Of a DNA stretch of 64,000 nt, positions 53,126-63,784 are shown piece after piece (positions within the stretch are counted from its first letter, which is position 1; each line of letters starts with the position of its first letter). Source of the DNA: Zygnema cylindricum (taxonomy: Eukaryota > Streptophyta > Zygnematophyceae > Zygnematales > Zygnemataceae); assembly GCA_037447655.1 (NCBI GenBank), contig JBBHKE010002292.1, forward strand, positions 308,315 through 372,314, in the 5' to 3' direction. The notes beneath the pieces were generated by a model that did not search any database, was not told the DNA's origin, and saw nothing but the letters and a program-made list of their open reading frames with translations. A program made the position numbers and the translations under genes.

Positions 53126-55350
53126 CTATGCATTTAAAAGATCTCGGTTGGATCTAACACATAAAAGATCACTAACAATTGAAGCCGCTAGTGCACTCCT
53201 CTTCTTTGTTATCGTGTTCCCGGCATCCGAAAAATTGCATTCCGACATGGAACTAGAAGCCGGAATAGCTAGAATAGATCTAGCAACACCGGCTAGAAAA
53301 GGAAATCCTCCATCTTTCGCACATACATATGATTTCTTTTTCCACCATTGAAGTATGCTAAAGTTAAATCTTTCGTCGTTGGTTAATTTTAAATCAAAAT
53401 AACGTTTCAATTCGTCACTAATGAGCGTTTTTTTGTCGGTGGTAATAAAAACCTCATTTTTGTCATCGCTCTCACCAAAAAAAATTGTGGAAACCGTCCA
53501 TATTTTGCGATATTTTTCGTTTTTTTTGTGATACGTTGAGGACTACTGAAATCAACGTCATCACCTAGGTCGTTAGCAAGTTCTCGAAGTTTGACCCTAG
53601 CGCTTTCAATTTCGGTTTTCGATACCCCAATTATTTCAAGCTTTTGTTTTTGTTGGGGATCTAAGAGAGCCGCGATAATATGATACTCATGAAGGCCCCA
53701 CTTCGGTAACGCAAATTTCATAAAAAGTTCTTTCAATTTTTGCAAGTTTAGGGAATCGGCCGGGCATTCTTTTTCACCGTCATTGTAATATGTTTTTCTT
53801 ATCTTACAATGGTTATGTAGAGACATTAGTTCAAACAAAACCAAATGTAATCTTGGTTCTTTGAACTTTTCCAACTTTAGGGTCGCTTCTTGAAACCTTT
53901 CCAAAAATCGAATAAGTTCGGTAAGGTGAGTCTTATCGATACAAGCAAAAAGTATTAATTTATTTTTTACTTGAGCGATTGGTCCTATCTCATTGAATGC
54001 ATCGTAAATACTTTTAAGCATTCGGAGCAAAGAATTCCACTGTGTTGCGTTTTCTTGTTTTAAAGTGTTTTTCAAAAGATTTTGACGTGACCAATGATTT
54101 ACACGCATCTATTAGATCAAAGAATTCAGGAACTTCCACATCGTATTTGTACTTTTTGGAAGTTCCGCTCTTGTTCAAAATCGTTGTCACAATTGTAGTA
54201 ATTTTATGGTCCGCGCAAGGTATCCAAGTAAACATACTCGGTAGACCTTCAGTCGCACACATGTTAGAGCCACTATCGGTCATAACAACGCAACGATTTG
54301 CCAAAACATCAAAACTGGACAATTCAAAATTGGTCAAACAATTTTTGAAAGGCGTTAAAACATTTTCCGCGGTATGTTTTTCCTCCGGAAAATGATCGTC
54401 TTGAAGCGTCCGAGCATGAAGTTTAAATTCTTTGTCAAAAAAATGAGCCGTTACTGACATTGATGAGGTTCTTTTTATTGTCTCGGTCCAGAGATCGGTC
54501 GTAAATGCGACGAAAATATTGTTATCAATATTTTCTTTAAGTTTTGGGATGATCAAACTACGAATATCTTTGGTATAAAATATAATGTAGTTTTTTACGC
54601 CATTGGCGGACGAGAGTAGTTAGTCGATGTCAACACTTTTGTTGGACGAAACACCAACATCAAATAATGCTTGACAAAATGCTTGAAAACCTGGGAACAA
54701 AAAAAAAAAAATAGCATACAATTATTAACCATAATCAATAAATAAGGTTTATATCAAAATAACATCATGACAAACCAAATAATAATAAAAAAATAAAAAT
54801 AAGTGTACGAATATAAATTATAGATAACAAAATAGTGATGAAGCTCAATAATATAAATTTATTAACAAAACAAGTTATAATGACATATACATTAACGCCA
54901 TCCTAAATGGAATTCAAAATAAGTCATACCTAAACCGTCGACCATCGAAAATGGTCGAAGGTCCTCGCAACACATCAACGCCACCATTTTCGCAAATTTT
55001 TTTCGGTCACTCGTTTTCGCCTCTGTTTTTCAAAGAAAATTACGAAGAATTCCTCTATAACTATCCATGTCGCCCAAAGCTAAACATGTGTGAGTGTTGA
55101 TTGTTGAAGTACGATTTATTGACTTGTATTGATAAACTACGAAACATGTATTACAAGCCACTAACCCTCCCCCCTTTACTATGTATTTGTTTGATGTTTT
55201 AGTTTCATAAACATGTTCAAATTTTTTCCAACAACTTGCAGTGGCCCTTCTTTCTTTCAGTAGGTAATACTGAGCAGTTTCACCATTTTTTGATTTTTGA
55301 AGTTCGTTTTGGATTGTAGTTTTAAGAGAAGCGAAAATGCTTTTGTTCAT
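53126..55350 (-). pseudogene. hAT transposase, two exons, lightly broken
   Basis: Cut-and-paste transposase of the hAT superfamily. Exon 1 (55,350 to 54,930) encodes a BED-type zinc finger (W..F..V, then ACNTCFVVYQYKS and STINTHTC: C-x2-C...H-x-C), the DNA-binding part. An in-frame TGA lies at 55,030-55,032. A 239-bp GT-AG intron (54,691-54,929) joins VDGLG to FQAFCQALFDVG in phase. Exon 2 holds a TAA at 54,620-54,622. It then has the catalytic residues: Asp in TTDLWT (about 54,496), Asp in VMTDSGSN (about 54,277) with PCADHK after it, and Glu in SSSMSEC (about 53,242), inside the C-terminal dimerisation block (LQWWKKKS...FPFLAGVAR...NTITKKRSAL). Frames shift near 54,095 and at an A8 run near 53,480. 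The catalytic triad and full domain order survive, so inactivation is recent. Confidence 0.88.
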
Positions 55351-56232
55351 TTTGATGTATGACTAGGTTTTGTTTGAATTGTGTCAAGTTTTTCTAACTT
55401 AAATAGCATTCCTATTTATCGATTTATTGTTTGAAACATGTGAGTAAGCTAATAATTAGGATTTGTCTTGGGAAATTGACGTAATAATTTGATTTCCGCT
55501 GATTTATTAACTAATAATGACTACATGTCGCGTGACATTGACATAATAATATGATATATTTGTGGAAACGCGGTATAAAACGCATAATTAGCACTTTGCA
55601 ATAATGTACGATGCATGAGTAAGCCAATTATTAAGATTTGTCGAGTTATATTGATATAATAATTAAACATATTTTTGGAAACACCGCATAAAGTGCATAA
55701 TTAACACTTTACAATAGATTACGATTTGCGGCCCTTACCTTTTTGTAAAATTCGCGAAATGAATAGTGTTAGTACCGTGTCAGATTTGCGACGCTAATCA
55801 TGATGTCACGTACTTCCACGATACCAAAAGTACAAAGAACAATAATGTTGGAAAAAAAAGTACAAAATTTTCATTTTTTTTGGTTTTTTGTTTGACCGAC
55901 CGTAACTGACCGTTTTTTTTTTTCCTGGTGAGTCAACCGACCGTAACCGCGCGACCCCCAAAATTTGGCAACCGAATCCGTTCCGGATCCGGCGCGGGCA
56001 GTCGGTTAACGGTCGGTCACGGTTTCAGTTGACCGTTTGCGACCTCTGGCCAGAGGTCACAAAAGTCAGAATTTCAAACAATCCGAATCCGACACTTTTA
56101 CATGGTTACCCGGCCGTACCCATTTTTTTCTATTTTTTTTAATCACCCGGCAGAATACGGCCTGCCCATAAAATTTGGCACCCGAATCCGTTACGGATCA
56201 TAAAGTACATTATTGCTGGATAGAATGTACAA

Positions 56233-56425
56233 TACACCGTGAATCGCTATTAGACTATAGAAATTATTAGTGTCATCCATTCTAGTTAGTGCCAGGAGAC
56301 GTGGCAGATTATGGTCCACTTCTTTAAATAGTGCAACTTATTCTATTTAAGGTATCAATGTCAAAATTTTGGGGGTACCGATATAGAGTACATAAGTCAT
56401 AAGGCTAATAACGATTTAAGGTGTA
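56233..56425. mobile_element. TA-CACCG MITE, tandem member 1
   Basis: TACACCGTGAATCGCTATTA to ACGATTTAAGGTGTA, 193 bp. Confidence 0.75.
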
Positions 56426-56433
56426 CAGTACAA

Positions 56434-56945
56434 TACACCGTGAATCGCAATTAGCGTTCATGACTCTAATTGAGGTACCCCGTTTTTTTAGGCAAATTCC
56501 CAAATAGAATTAATCATTCTAAATGTTTCTGAACGTTATTTGACGTACCCCACCTAATAGGGCTCATAACTGTAATGTAGTGCCCTTCTAAATAGTGTGG
56601 TGTACGGGCTGTCAGATCCGTATTATTTTGTAATTTTTAAAGTAATAAAGTACAGAAGAAATATTTACGCTAACGCGCGCGCATGTAAATGTGCTCTGGA
56701 AAAATGACGCGGATGTCACAAAAACGCGACGGCGTACGATTTGAACAATTTCGTACATGCACAGATTTTAGTGTGAAGATACAATGCGCCTACAATTATT
56801 ACAAAGCAGTTTAAAAATTAGAGTTAATGATAAATTATAATAAATATCTTTTTGGAAAAAACTGAAGTTTCCCAATTAGCGTAAACAACGCTAATTGTTT
56901 CATTACGCTATCTATTTCATTACCCTAATAGCGATTCACGGTGTA
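56434..56945. mobile_element. TA-CACCG MITE, tandem member 2
   Basis: TACACCGTGAATCGCAATTA to AGCGATTCACGGTGTA, 512 bp. Separated from member 1 by 8 bp and from member 3 by 6 bp. Confidence 0.85.
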
Positions 56946-56951
56946 GTATTG

Positions 56952-57169
56952 TACACCGCCAAGCGTTATTAGCGTTGTGTACGCTAATTCCATCCCACTT
57001 TTTTTTTTTTATTCTCAAATAGAGTTATCCACACTATTTAAAAAAACCCTAATTCCTAATTAAAATAGACAATTTTTTCAAAAAATTTCAAATTCCCAAT
57101 TAGCGTAAACCACGCTAATTATTCGTATACGCTAAAAAAACTTACACGCTAATAACGACTGGCGGTGTA
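56952..57169. mobile_element. TA-CACCG MITE, tandem member 3, internally deleted
   Basis: TACACCGCCAAGCGTTATTA to ACGACTGGCGGTGTA, 218 bp. The ends match the 544-bp subfamily in reverse, but the middle (about 330 bp) is missing. Confidence 0.85.
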
Positions 57170-57172
57170 CTG

Positions 57173-57734
57173 TACACCGTCGATCGCTATTAGCATAGAA
57201 GTTTCTTTAGCGTAAAGGAATAATTACCGTGGTTTACAGTAATTAAGAATTTGAAAATTTTGAAAAAAAACATACATTCTAATTGTTTAATAATTATAAT
57301 TTGGGTCTTTGAAAAAAAAATGTTGGTCGCAAACATGCTTACACTAGTATAGGTTCATTTACAAAATCTCACAAATCATACACAAATCGTACGTTCACAC
57401 AGTCGAAACGTGGTTGTTGGATGAATATGTTAGAACATGATATTTGATGACCCGATTTTATCCCCTTTTTAGAGCGCATATTCTCATGCATCCGTGGTTA
57501 CTAAAACTCATTAATTATACTTTTTCACTTAAAAAGATACACTTTTGTACGGTCTGACACGTACCGTACACCACACTATTTAAAAGACAGCGTACCTTCA
57601 TTTTGTACGTTACTTGGAAAATAGCCCTAAATGGCATAAAGAAAAAAATAGAATAAGCTACCCTATTTGAGAATAAATAAAAAAAGCAGGACGGAATTAG
57701 CGTACACTACGCTAATAGCGATTGGCGGGGTGTA
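57173..57734. mobile_element. TA-CACCG MITE, tandem member 4, 562 bp
   Basis: TACACCGTCGATCGCTATTA to AGCGATTGGCGGGGTGTA. Collinear with 26,684-27,227. The three bases CTG separate it from member 3, the same spacer as at 26,681. Confidence 0.88.
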
Positions 57735-58196
57735 GTAGTACGTACCTACAAAACATTAAATTTCTTTCATTATATTCTTACCCAACCGTTCCCGATTTTT
57801 TTTTTTTTTTTTAATCACCGGCCGAATCCTACTGGACCCCAAATTTTGGCACCCGAATCCGTTCCGGATCCGATACAGCCGTCAGGGTAAGGATCGGGTA
57901 CGGAATCAAGTACCCGATTGCGACCTCTGGTCATGCGTACTTATCATGTTGTGGATTTTTAGTACTATAGTCGTCGTTGATGACAACTCATTTAACGGTT
58001 TCACTGCAACAGGCAAAGGATCACAGAATCACATTTAAAAAAACTTATTTGTTGTCGGCTTTTTTCGGTGGATTAGTTTAATTTATTGTTTTTCGTCCTG
58101 AAGCCGCTCACAAGGACAGCGGAGATTTGGAAGCATCAAAATCCTTCAGAAAACGTACAAGCGATCTTCAAAATTTACGACACAAAACCGAATTAG

Positions 58197-58991
58197 TAGT
58201 GTTGTGTATCGGTAAGGATTTGTAACCGATATGGGTTTTTTTTCGGGTGGCTGATAATCGATATATTGGTATGATATATCGTTATCGGATGTTTATCGGT
58301 TATTATCGGCGATAACACCGATATTGATATCTATCGGCGATATATATACGGACCGTACAGATAAATGTACGGCCAATTCACTCAACTGTACTTGTTATTC
58401 CCCCGACGCGCCTTACTCACAACCCCTATCTACTGAGGTGCCTACCAATCCGATCATTTGTACAAGTCGAAAGTACAGTAGCCGGCATTATTTATTCCTT
58501 CGGATCCACTGGAAACCTGCCACGTGTCAAGCCGTCGGCTTTTTTGGCATAAGCCGCCAAAAGAGCCATTCCGCGATGCCAGCGCTCACGCTGGCCGTCC
58601 GCTCGTGTTTTCTCATTGGAAGTCGTCCGTTCGATTCCGGCGGCGCACAAAATATTCTTTTGCATCCGTTGTACTTTGTGTCCGCCGTCCTTTTGCCGTT
58701 CCATGATCATCAGTTTGTCGGTACAATGTCGTACGTTCCCGTAAAATGTATGTTTAGTTTACCAGCCAGAAAGTACTACAAAGTGCAACCTATTTATTCC
58801 TCGTAGTCCGTACGTTCCCCGTAAAAAAACGTACATTTCCCATAACATTTTCGTTCAATTTACCGGATAGAAAGTACTCCGGACAAAAAATACAGAAAGT
58901 ACAATTATATCGGGACCTCTGATCGTTCGATAACCGATAACTATCGGTATCGGTGTTATCGCAATAATTTTTTTACCGATACACAACACTA
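58197..58991. mobile_element. hAT-type MITE (GTGTTGTGTATCGG family), 795 bp, perfect target duplication
   Basis: TAGTGTTGTGTATCGGTAA is mirrored by TTACCGATACACAACACTA. CGAATTAG stands on both sides (58,189-58,196 and 58,992-58,999), a perfect 8-bp target duplication typical of hAT. Ends are rich in CCGATA/TATCGG. A 160-codon frame inside (58,324-58,806) overlaps opposite-strand frames and shows no family. Confidence 0.92.
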
Positions 58992-58999
58992 CGAATTAG

Positions 59000-59400
59000 G
59001 AGGACGATCTTTTCAGTGTTTTAAGTTATGGATTTTTTTTGTGTACTTCAGATGTTTCGGACAGATTCGACAACAAAAAGAAAATTACAGAGATAACGAA
59101 AAAATAAAATCTCAAGAGCTAAAATAGCGTGAAAATCAAAATCTCAGGGGAATCTTAAAAATTTTTCTTCAAAGGTTCGATTTTCCCTAAACCACATCAC
59201 CAAGGTGGTCAGCACTGTACGCAACGCAAATGGTCCAGAATATTGTCTAACGGTTTTTAGTTATTCGCTACACCTATTTTATGCACTCTACTGTTCCCCC
59301 TTGCTAAAATCGCCACCGCCCACCGCCCTGAGATTACCCATGGGGGAGAATTTATTCAGCGCAGTACACTATCCATGACACCATTGCGACTATAGCTTGG
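59000..59400. other. Unassigned spacer
   Basis: No gene, element end or RNA gene recognised. Confidence 0.3.
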
Positions 59401-59404
59401 GGCG

Positions 59405-59935
59405 GATTTTTTGTGCGTTGAGGTTTCCCAAATTATTCCTTCGCGTTGGATTGATATTGTTTTGCTGAATGGTGCACGTCGCATAGTTGTTGACATCCTT
59501 ATGGTGAACCCTACTCCGGCTACAAACATTGATCAAGCAGGTGGACATGTTGGAGTGGCCGCCCCTGATGCAGCTAAGACAAAGGGGAGTGATTATACAC
59601 ACCGAGATCCTTTGCATGACTTTATTTTGATGGCAGTCGAGATAGTTGGTTGTTAGGGCCTAGATAGTTGGTTGTTAGGGCCTGTTTCTTTGGACAAGCT
59701 TCTCCGTACATGTGATCGGCGCTCAATCGAGCAACAAAGATTTGGGTCCCTATTGCTTCGGTTCTTACTTCTTCTTATTGACAACATTTATCTCTCACTT
59801 TACAGCGAACGCAAGCTTGTATACTCCTTCGATTAGCTATCGAGGTTATGGATCGTCAACATGTTCTAAAACTACCTCAACGTGCTCCCTCGGGCTTGGG
59901 GGACTTTCAAGGTTGCTTTTCGTAGATATTTAAAG
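59405..59935 (+). pseudogene. LINE-like retrotransposon C-terminal remnant
   Basis: The frame 59,411-59,656 contains RRIVVDILMVNPTPATNIDQ, then HVGVAAPDAAKTKGSDYTHR, DPLHDFILMAVEIVGC. This resembles the domain after the reverse transcriptase of some plant non-LTR elements (VVDV..ADPTR.......GVAA......K...YRDR.....F.PFALE..G). A stop (59,654) follows, next to a 22-bp direct duplication (59,641-59,683). The frame then continues with SLDKLLRTCDRRSIEQQR, which fits the tail of that region. RT motifs are absent, so this would be a 5'-truncated, decayed copy. Identified from pattern memory only. Confidence 0.4.
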
Positions 59936-59939
59936 TTGT

Positions 59940-60315
59940 TGGCGGGTTGAGCTTATGTGGTTTGGTGCAAGCGTTGTGCTTAAACTTTGGGGTTGTTGTC
60001 GCTTTATCTTTGTTTAAAGCACCATTTTCATGTGTGTTTATGTTTTTTTTCTTTTTTGCCATATTTGTAGTTTTCTAGTTACTTGGATTCTAATGGTTTA
60101 CCATCGCGCTTTTTAGATTGGTTATCATATTGTCAAACTTGCTATTCAAAAAGTCATTCAGTGGTACAATCGTCAAAAAACAATGTAAAACAATGACGAC
60201 TTTCGTACCTAAACGATTATGTTTTCACAAGTGTGGGAACCTGATGGTCATCGACAAACATCCTAAAAAGTACGAGAGGTCATAAATTAATTTTTCGCGA
60301 CCAATATACGGCGGT
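59940..60315. other. T/G-rich DNA after the LINE-like remnant
   Basis: Could be a 3' untranslated region of the remnant. No poly-A tail or target duplication seen. Confidence 0.25.
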
Positions 60316-60318
60316 TAA

Positions 60319-61469
60319 AGCAATTTCCCATGTGATAAACTAAGGTGTTTTTCTTGTCGTTTTCCTCCAAAAATTAGCCTACAACGAGAAAATTTGTAGC
60401 CGTACCAAAAACAATGAAATTACCACACTACAATTTGCGACTTTTTTAAAATTTAAATGTACTCTAGTTTGTCGTCTAATGCGTTTCGACCCACCTTCGC
60501 GTCCCTCCAACTCATCTTCAAAATTTTACGAAAATCACCCCGCGAGGTGATTATAATTAAAGTTTGAAGATTTGAACGAATAGGCAGACGTTGTCACACG
60601 CGTTGGAGGTTTTTGAAAAAAAATTGTAGTATGTGGAGTGCAAAAAAAAGAGAACACTCTCCATTTCCAACCGGGACAAACCTTGGGTCGTGCAAGGGCC
60701 GTGGAGGGGTCTCGAGCAACGGATGCCATTTCACAAAAGCGAAGCCCGTGACGGCGCCTCTTTGTCTCTCCCTCTCAACTGCCGCGTCTACCTCACAATT
60801 CTTGGAAATAAAATACAACAATAATGGTATCAATTGTAAGATATTTAAAAAAGATTACTGTTAACCGTCTTTGGGCATATTTTGATGGCAAGCAGAGTGA
60901 GAAATGACGAAAAAACAAAACCAGGAAACCATGGCGGAAAGTTTTGGAATAAGTGAACGTCGACGCTATCATTAGTGAGCGTGACATCAAAGTGTCACAA
61001 CCCCTAAGCATCTACAATGTCACAAGAAGCTACATCGTGAATCACTATTAGTGTTAATGTTTTTTTTGCCACTTAAAACATATTTTCTCAATACACACTT
61101 GTCCGATATTCAATTTGAGACCGCCAATCGGAAGCTGAATATCTTACCTTTCAATCGTACTCGTTTGATCCACAATCCTACATATGTGTACGGAGAAAAT
61201 ATGTTTTAAGTGGCGAAAAATTGTCAACACTAATAGCGATACACGATGTACGCGCCCACAATCATCGCTATTTTGTAAACGCCATCAATTGTCGCAAGTT
61301 TTGTTGTCGTCTACAACCGTCATAGCTTACACCCGCGTCTACATCCGTCACAATTTGAAGTAACGGTTTCATTGGAATAGCGGAACGCTTTGAAAGTAGG
61401 ACGAATTTTTTTCGCTAAAAAACAAAGTAACACGACCGAGTTTCGGTTACATGAGGGGGAAAGTGGCCT
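60319..61469. mobile_element. PIF/Harbinger-like element with a nested MITE
   Basis: Left part TAA then AGCAATTTCCCATGTG. Right part CATGAGGGGGAAAGTGGCCT then TAA. It shares with 41,254 the GTCGTTTTCCTCNAAAA block, the palindrome AATCACCCCGCGAGGTGATT (60,533-60,552), and TCTACATCCGTCAC motifs near its right end. The copy is interrupted at 61,031-61,250. The minus-strand frame 60,594-60,833 is not a gene. Confidence 0.78.
61031..61250. mobile_element. TA-CACCG MITE nested in the Harbinger-like element, 220-bp subfamily
   Basis: TACATCGTGAATCACTATTA to GCGATACACGATGTA. The interior matches 23,215 and 26,461. Host-element sequence resumes on both sides (CACAAGAAGC ... CGCGCCCACAATC). Confidence 0.88.
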
Positions 61470-61611
61470 TAATGAGCGTGTAATAGCTTGAGTCACAGAA
61501 CGATTGGTGCCGTACTAAACTCTCCGTGATCTCAGGTCCTTGGCTTTGCAATCCTGGACAGCTCGTAAAGTACAAATTTGAGATGATCGTTGTTGAGCGA
61601 TAAGCCGACAG

Positions 61612-62172
61612 CAGAGGTCGCAAAATTCAAAATTTTACATAACCCAAACCGACCGTTTTTATTTTTCAAAATCTGAGTAATCGACGCCCGACCGAGTTAT
61701 GTCACGCTCCAAAATTGTTAACCGCTAACCGACAGGCGTTTACGAATATAAAATTTAACCGAAACTACATTTCTCCCGACTAACCGTGCCCACCCGTAAC
61801 CGAAAAAGTACAAAATTGATTAATGTACGACGTATGAATAAGCCAATAATTACGATTTGTCGCGTTCCTTAAGATTTGCGAAATGAATAGTGTTACTACC
61901 GTGTCAGATTTGCGACGCTAATCACGATGTCACGTTCTTCCACGATACCAAAGAGTACAAAGTATAAGAATGTTGGATTATAGGGACAGTACAAAATTTT
62001 CATCTTTTTGGCTTTTTGGTTGACCAATCGTAACCGACTTTTTTTCTTCCTGGTGAATCAACCGACCGTAACCGCCCGACCCCCAAATTTGGCAACCGAA
62101 TCCGTTCCGGATCCGGCGCGGGCGGTCGGTTAACGGTCGGTCACGGTTTCGGTTGACCGTTTGCAACCTCTG
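61612..62172. mobile_element. Internally deleted derivative of the 51-kb hAT, 561 bp
   Basis: CAGAGGTCGCAAAATTC to GTTTGCAACCTCTG, flanked by GCCGACAG and ACCGACAG (7 of 8). The left 200 bp match 51,127-51,330 and the right 300 bp match the segment ending at 56,048, joined without the transposase. This is the usual form of a hAT MITE born from its autonomous partner. Confidence 0.9.
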
Positions 62173-62253
62173 ACCGACAGCGGATTGCGTATCGCTTTGT
62201 CTGGCGATATATCCGCTGACGATGTGCTGAAAACGATGAACATCAATAAATAT

Positions 62254-62713
62254 TACTGTTGTGTATCAGCAAGATATATATCGCGAGAACACCGTTACCG
62301 ATAGCTATCGGTTATCGAACGGTCAGGAAATCCCGATAAATTGCACCGAGACCAACAAATTCCTTATGGGCGATAAGTGGAAAAAGAATAGAACGCTAAT
62401 AATAATACGTTATAATATACTGTAATATATATTTTCACTGTATATAGCATGGCATGCCACGTGTAAGAATTTGTACAACGGAATAACGACGGTTCAACAC
62501 GACGGGATAAACCGTACAGCTGTACGGTACAAACCGTACAATTATCGCCGACAGTTATTGGTACCGGTATTATCGTGATAAAACTCTGACATTATCGGTT
62601 TTTTATCGGTGATAACACCAGTTTCGATATATCGTGGCAATATATCAATTATCGACAAGCCAAAAAAAGGTACATATCGATTATCGGCAAAACCTTGCCG
62701 ATACACAACACTA
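62254..62713. mobile_element. hAT-type MITE (GTGTTGTGTATCGG family), 460 bp
   Basis: TACTGTTGTGTATCAGCAAG to CTTGCCGATACACAACACTA. The adjoining 8 bp are ATAAATAT and ATAAATGC (6 of 8). Confidence 0.82.
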
Positions 62714-62723
62714 ATAAATGCAA

Positions 62724-63457
62724 TACACCTTAAATCGTTATTAGCGGTACTAACACATTTTGGTTCCCCCACATTTCAACCATCGAACCTAAAATAGAAT
62801 TAATAACTCTAATTGTTTTTTTACGTTAATATAAGTACTGTCGAATTAGCATCAATAACTACAATTTGGACAGTTTTTAAAATAGTGTAGTGTACGAAAT
62901 GCGTCATTTCGTACTAAAATTGCTCGTTATTTCGTACAATCATACAAAAAGTGTCAGAAAAAGGCGTCGACACGAAAAAGCGCAGCCAGATTTGATTCCA
63001 AGTAATAAAAGATGGCGGAAAATCACGCGAAATTGTTCTCACATGTTCAAACGTCGTCTATGTGAACACGGGCTACGGCGGCTACACTATGGGGAAAATG
63101 TACCCAAATTATAGTTATGAATAAATTAGATTTTTTTTTTTTTGCGAGAAGCCTTGAACTCAAATTATAATTAATAACACTATTTTTTTTNNNNNNNNNN
63201 GGCCCATTCCGGACAAGAGGTAATCCGCCAGGGTCATTTGTACGCCATGCAGATAAAGATCTTAAATGACCGTGCTGGAAGGTAATACAGCACGATCATC
63301 TGTAGCAAAGAGTTAATACTAACCGCGGTGCATCCAATCAAAAGTCTAAGAATTTTAGATATTTATAAGAAGTATTCAAATTCTTAATTAGAGTCAATGA
63401 CGGTATATTTACTTACACACTATTTAAACTTTGACACTAATAACGATGCGCGGTGTA
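62724..63457. mobile_element. TA-CACCG MITE(s) spanning a 10-N gap
   Basis: Left end TACACCTTAAATCGTTATTA, right end TAACGATGCGCGGTGTA. The left half matches the fold-back spacer at 42,991-43,439. The gap at 63,191-63,200 and a change of sequence after it leave open whether the two ends belong to one element. Confidence 0.55.
63191..63200. other. Gap (10 N)
   Basis: A run of exactly ten N, a common placeholder for a join of unknown size. Confidence 0.99.
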
Positions 63458-63459
63458 CC

Positions 63460-63662
63460 TCCACCCGTACAAATATTACGTACAGATTTTCAGCTTGAAG
63501 AATATTTATAGATTTTAAGAATCTGAAAACTAACCTACGTGGCGCCAATCATAATTGAGAAACGATGTCTACTAGCACGACATAATGGAAGGTCGTGCCA
63601 GTAAATTCTAGAAATAGACGTACCGCATGTTTACTGGGACCGCCTAATGGAGAACAGGCCTT
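63460..63662. mobile_element. End of a PIF/Harbinger-like element, reverse of 28,072
   Basis: It ends GTTTACTGGGACCGCCTAAT then GGAGAACAGGCC before TTA, the reverse complement of the left end at 28,072. Similarity extends inward about 190 bp (GGCGCCAATCATAATTGAGA). The other terminus was not found. Confidence 0.75.
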
Positions 63663-63681
63663 ACCCGGCATAGATGTCCTA

Positions 63682-63780
63682 TGCGCATAAAACGCACGGA
63701 GTAAACTAACGAATACTACGTAGAGTGCGCATAAAACGCACGGAGTAAACTAACGAATACTACGTAGAGTGCGCATAAAA
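63682..63780. repeat. 44-bp tandem duplication
   Basis: The unit starting TGCGCATAAAACGCACGGAG occurs twice without change at 63,682 and 63,726. A third start (TGCGCATAAAA) lies at 63,770. Non-coding. Confidence 0.95.
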
Positions 63781-63784
63781 TAAT

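Larger units (their letters stand above)
51127..56048 (-). mobile_element. hAT element with BED-finger transposase, 4.9 kb
   Basis: The termini CAGAGGTCGCAAA and TTTGCGACCTCTG are inverted. The adjoining 8 bp are ACCAGAGC and GCCAGAGG (6 of 8). The subterminal regions contain repeated ACCGACCGT/GACCGTAACCG blocks. Transposase exons occupy 53,126-55,350 on the minus strand, and two nested TA-CACCG MITEs fill 51,367-52,542. The element at 61,612-62,172 has the same ends without the interior. Confidence 0.85.
51113..57929. mobile_element. Composite nested hAT insertion
   Basis: The outer element starts CAGAGGAC at 51,113 and resumes as CAGAGGTCACAAAAGTC at 56,051. It ends GATTGCGACCTCTG at 57,929. 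It is flanked by ATCATGCG (51,105-51,112) and GTCATGCG (57,930-57,937), 7 of 8 identical. The autonomous-type hAT at 51,127-56,048 sits at its left tip. Only the outermost bases of the outer element remain left of it. Four MITEs lie in the outer element's right part. Confidence 0.7.
56051..57929. mobile_element. Related hAT element, non-coding, right portion of the outer element
   Basis: Starts CAGAGGTCACAAAAGTC and ends TTGCGACCTCTG. Near both ends it has GAATCCGTTNCGGATC blocks in the same relative position as in the 51,127 element. No transposase sequence. Most of its length is made of four inserted MITEs. Confidence 0.75.

Noticed and set aside
58600-58645. tRNA T-arm-like GTCCGTTCGATTCCGGC
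   Set aside because: No D-arm, anticodon arm or acceptor pairing could be built around it, and it lies inside a MITE.
58324-58806. 160-codon frame as a gene
   Set aside because: Lies within a hAT-type MITE with a perfect target duplication, overlaps frames in other phases and on the other strand, and has no recognisable domain.
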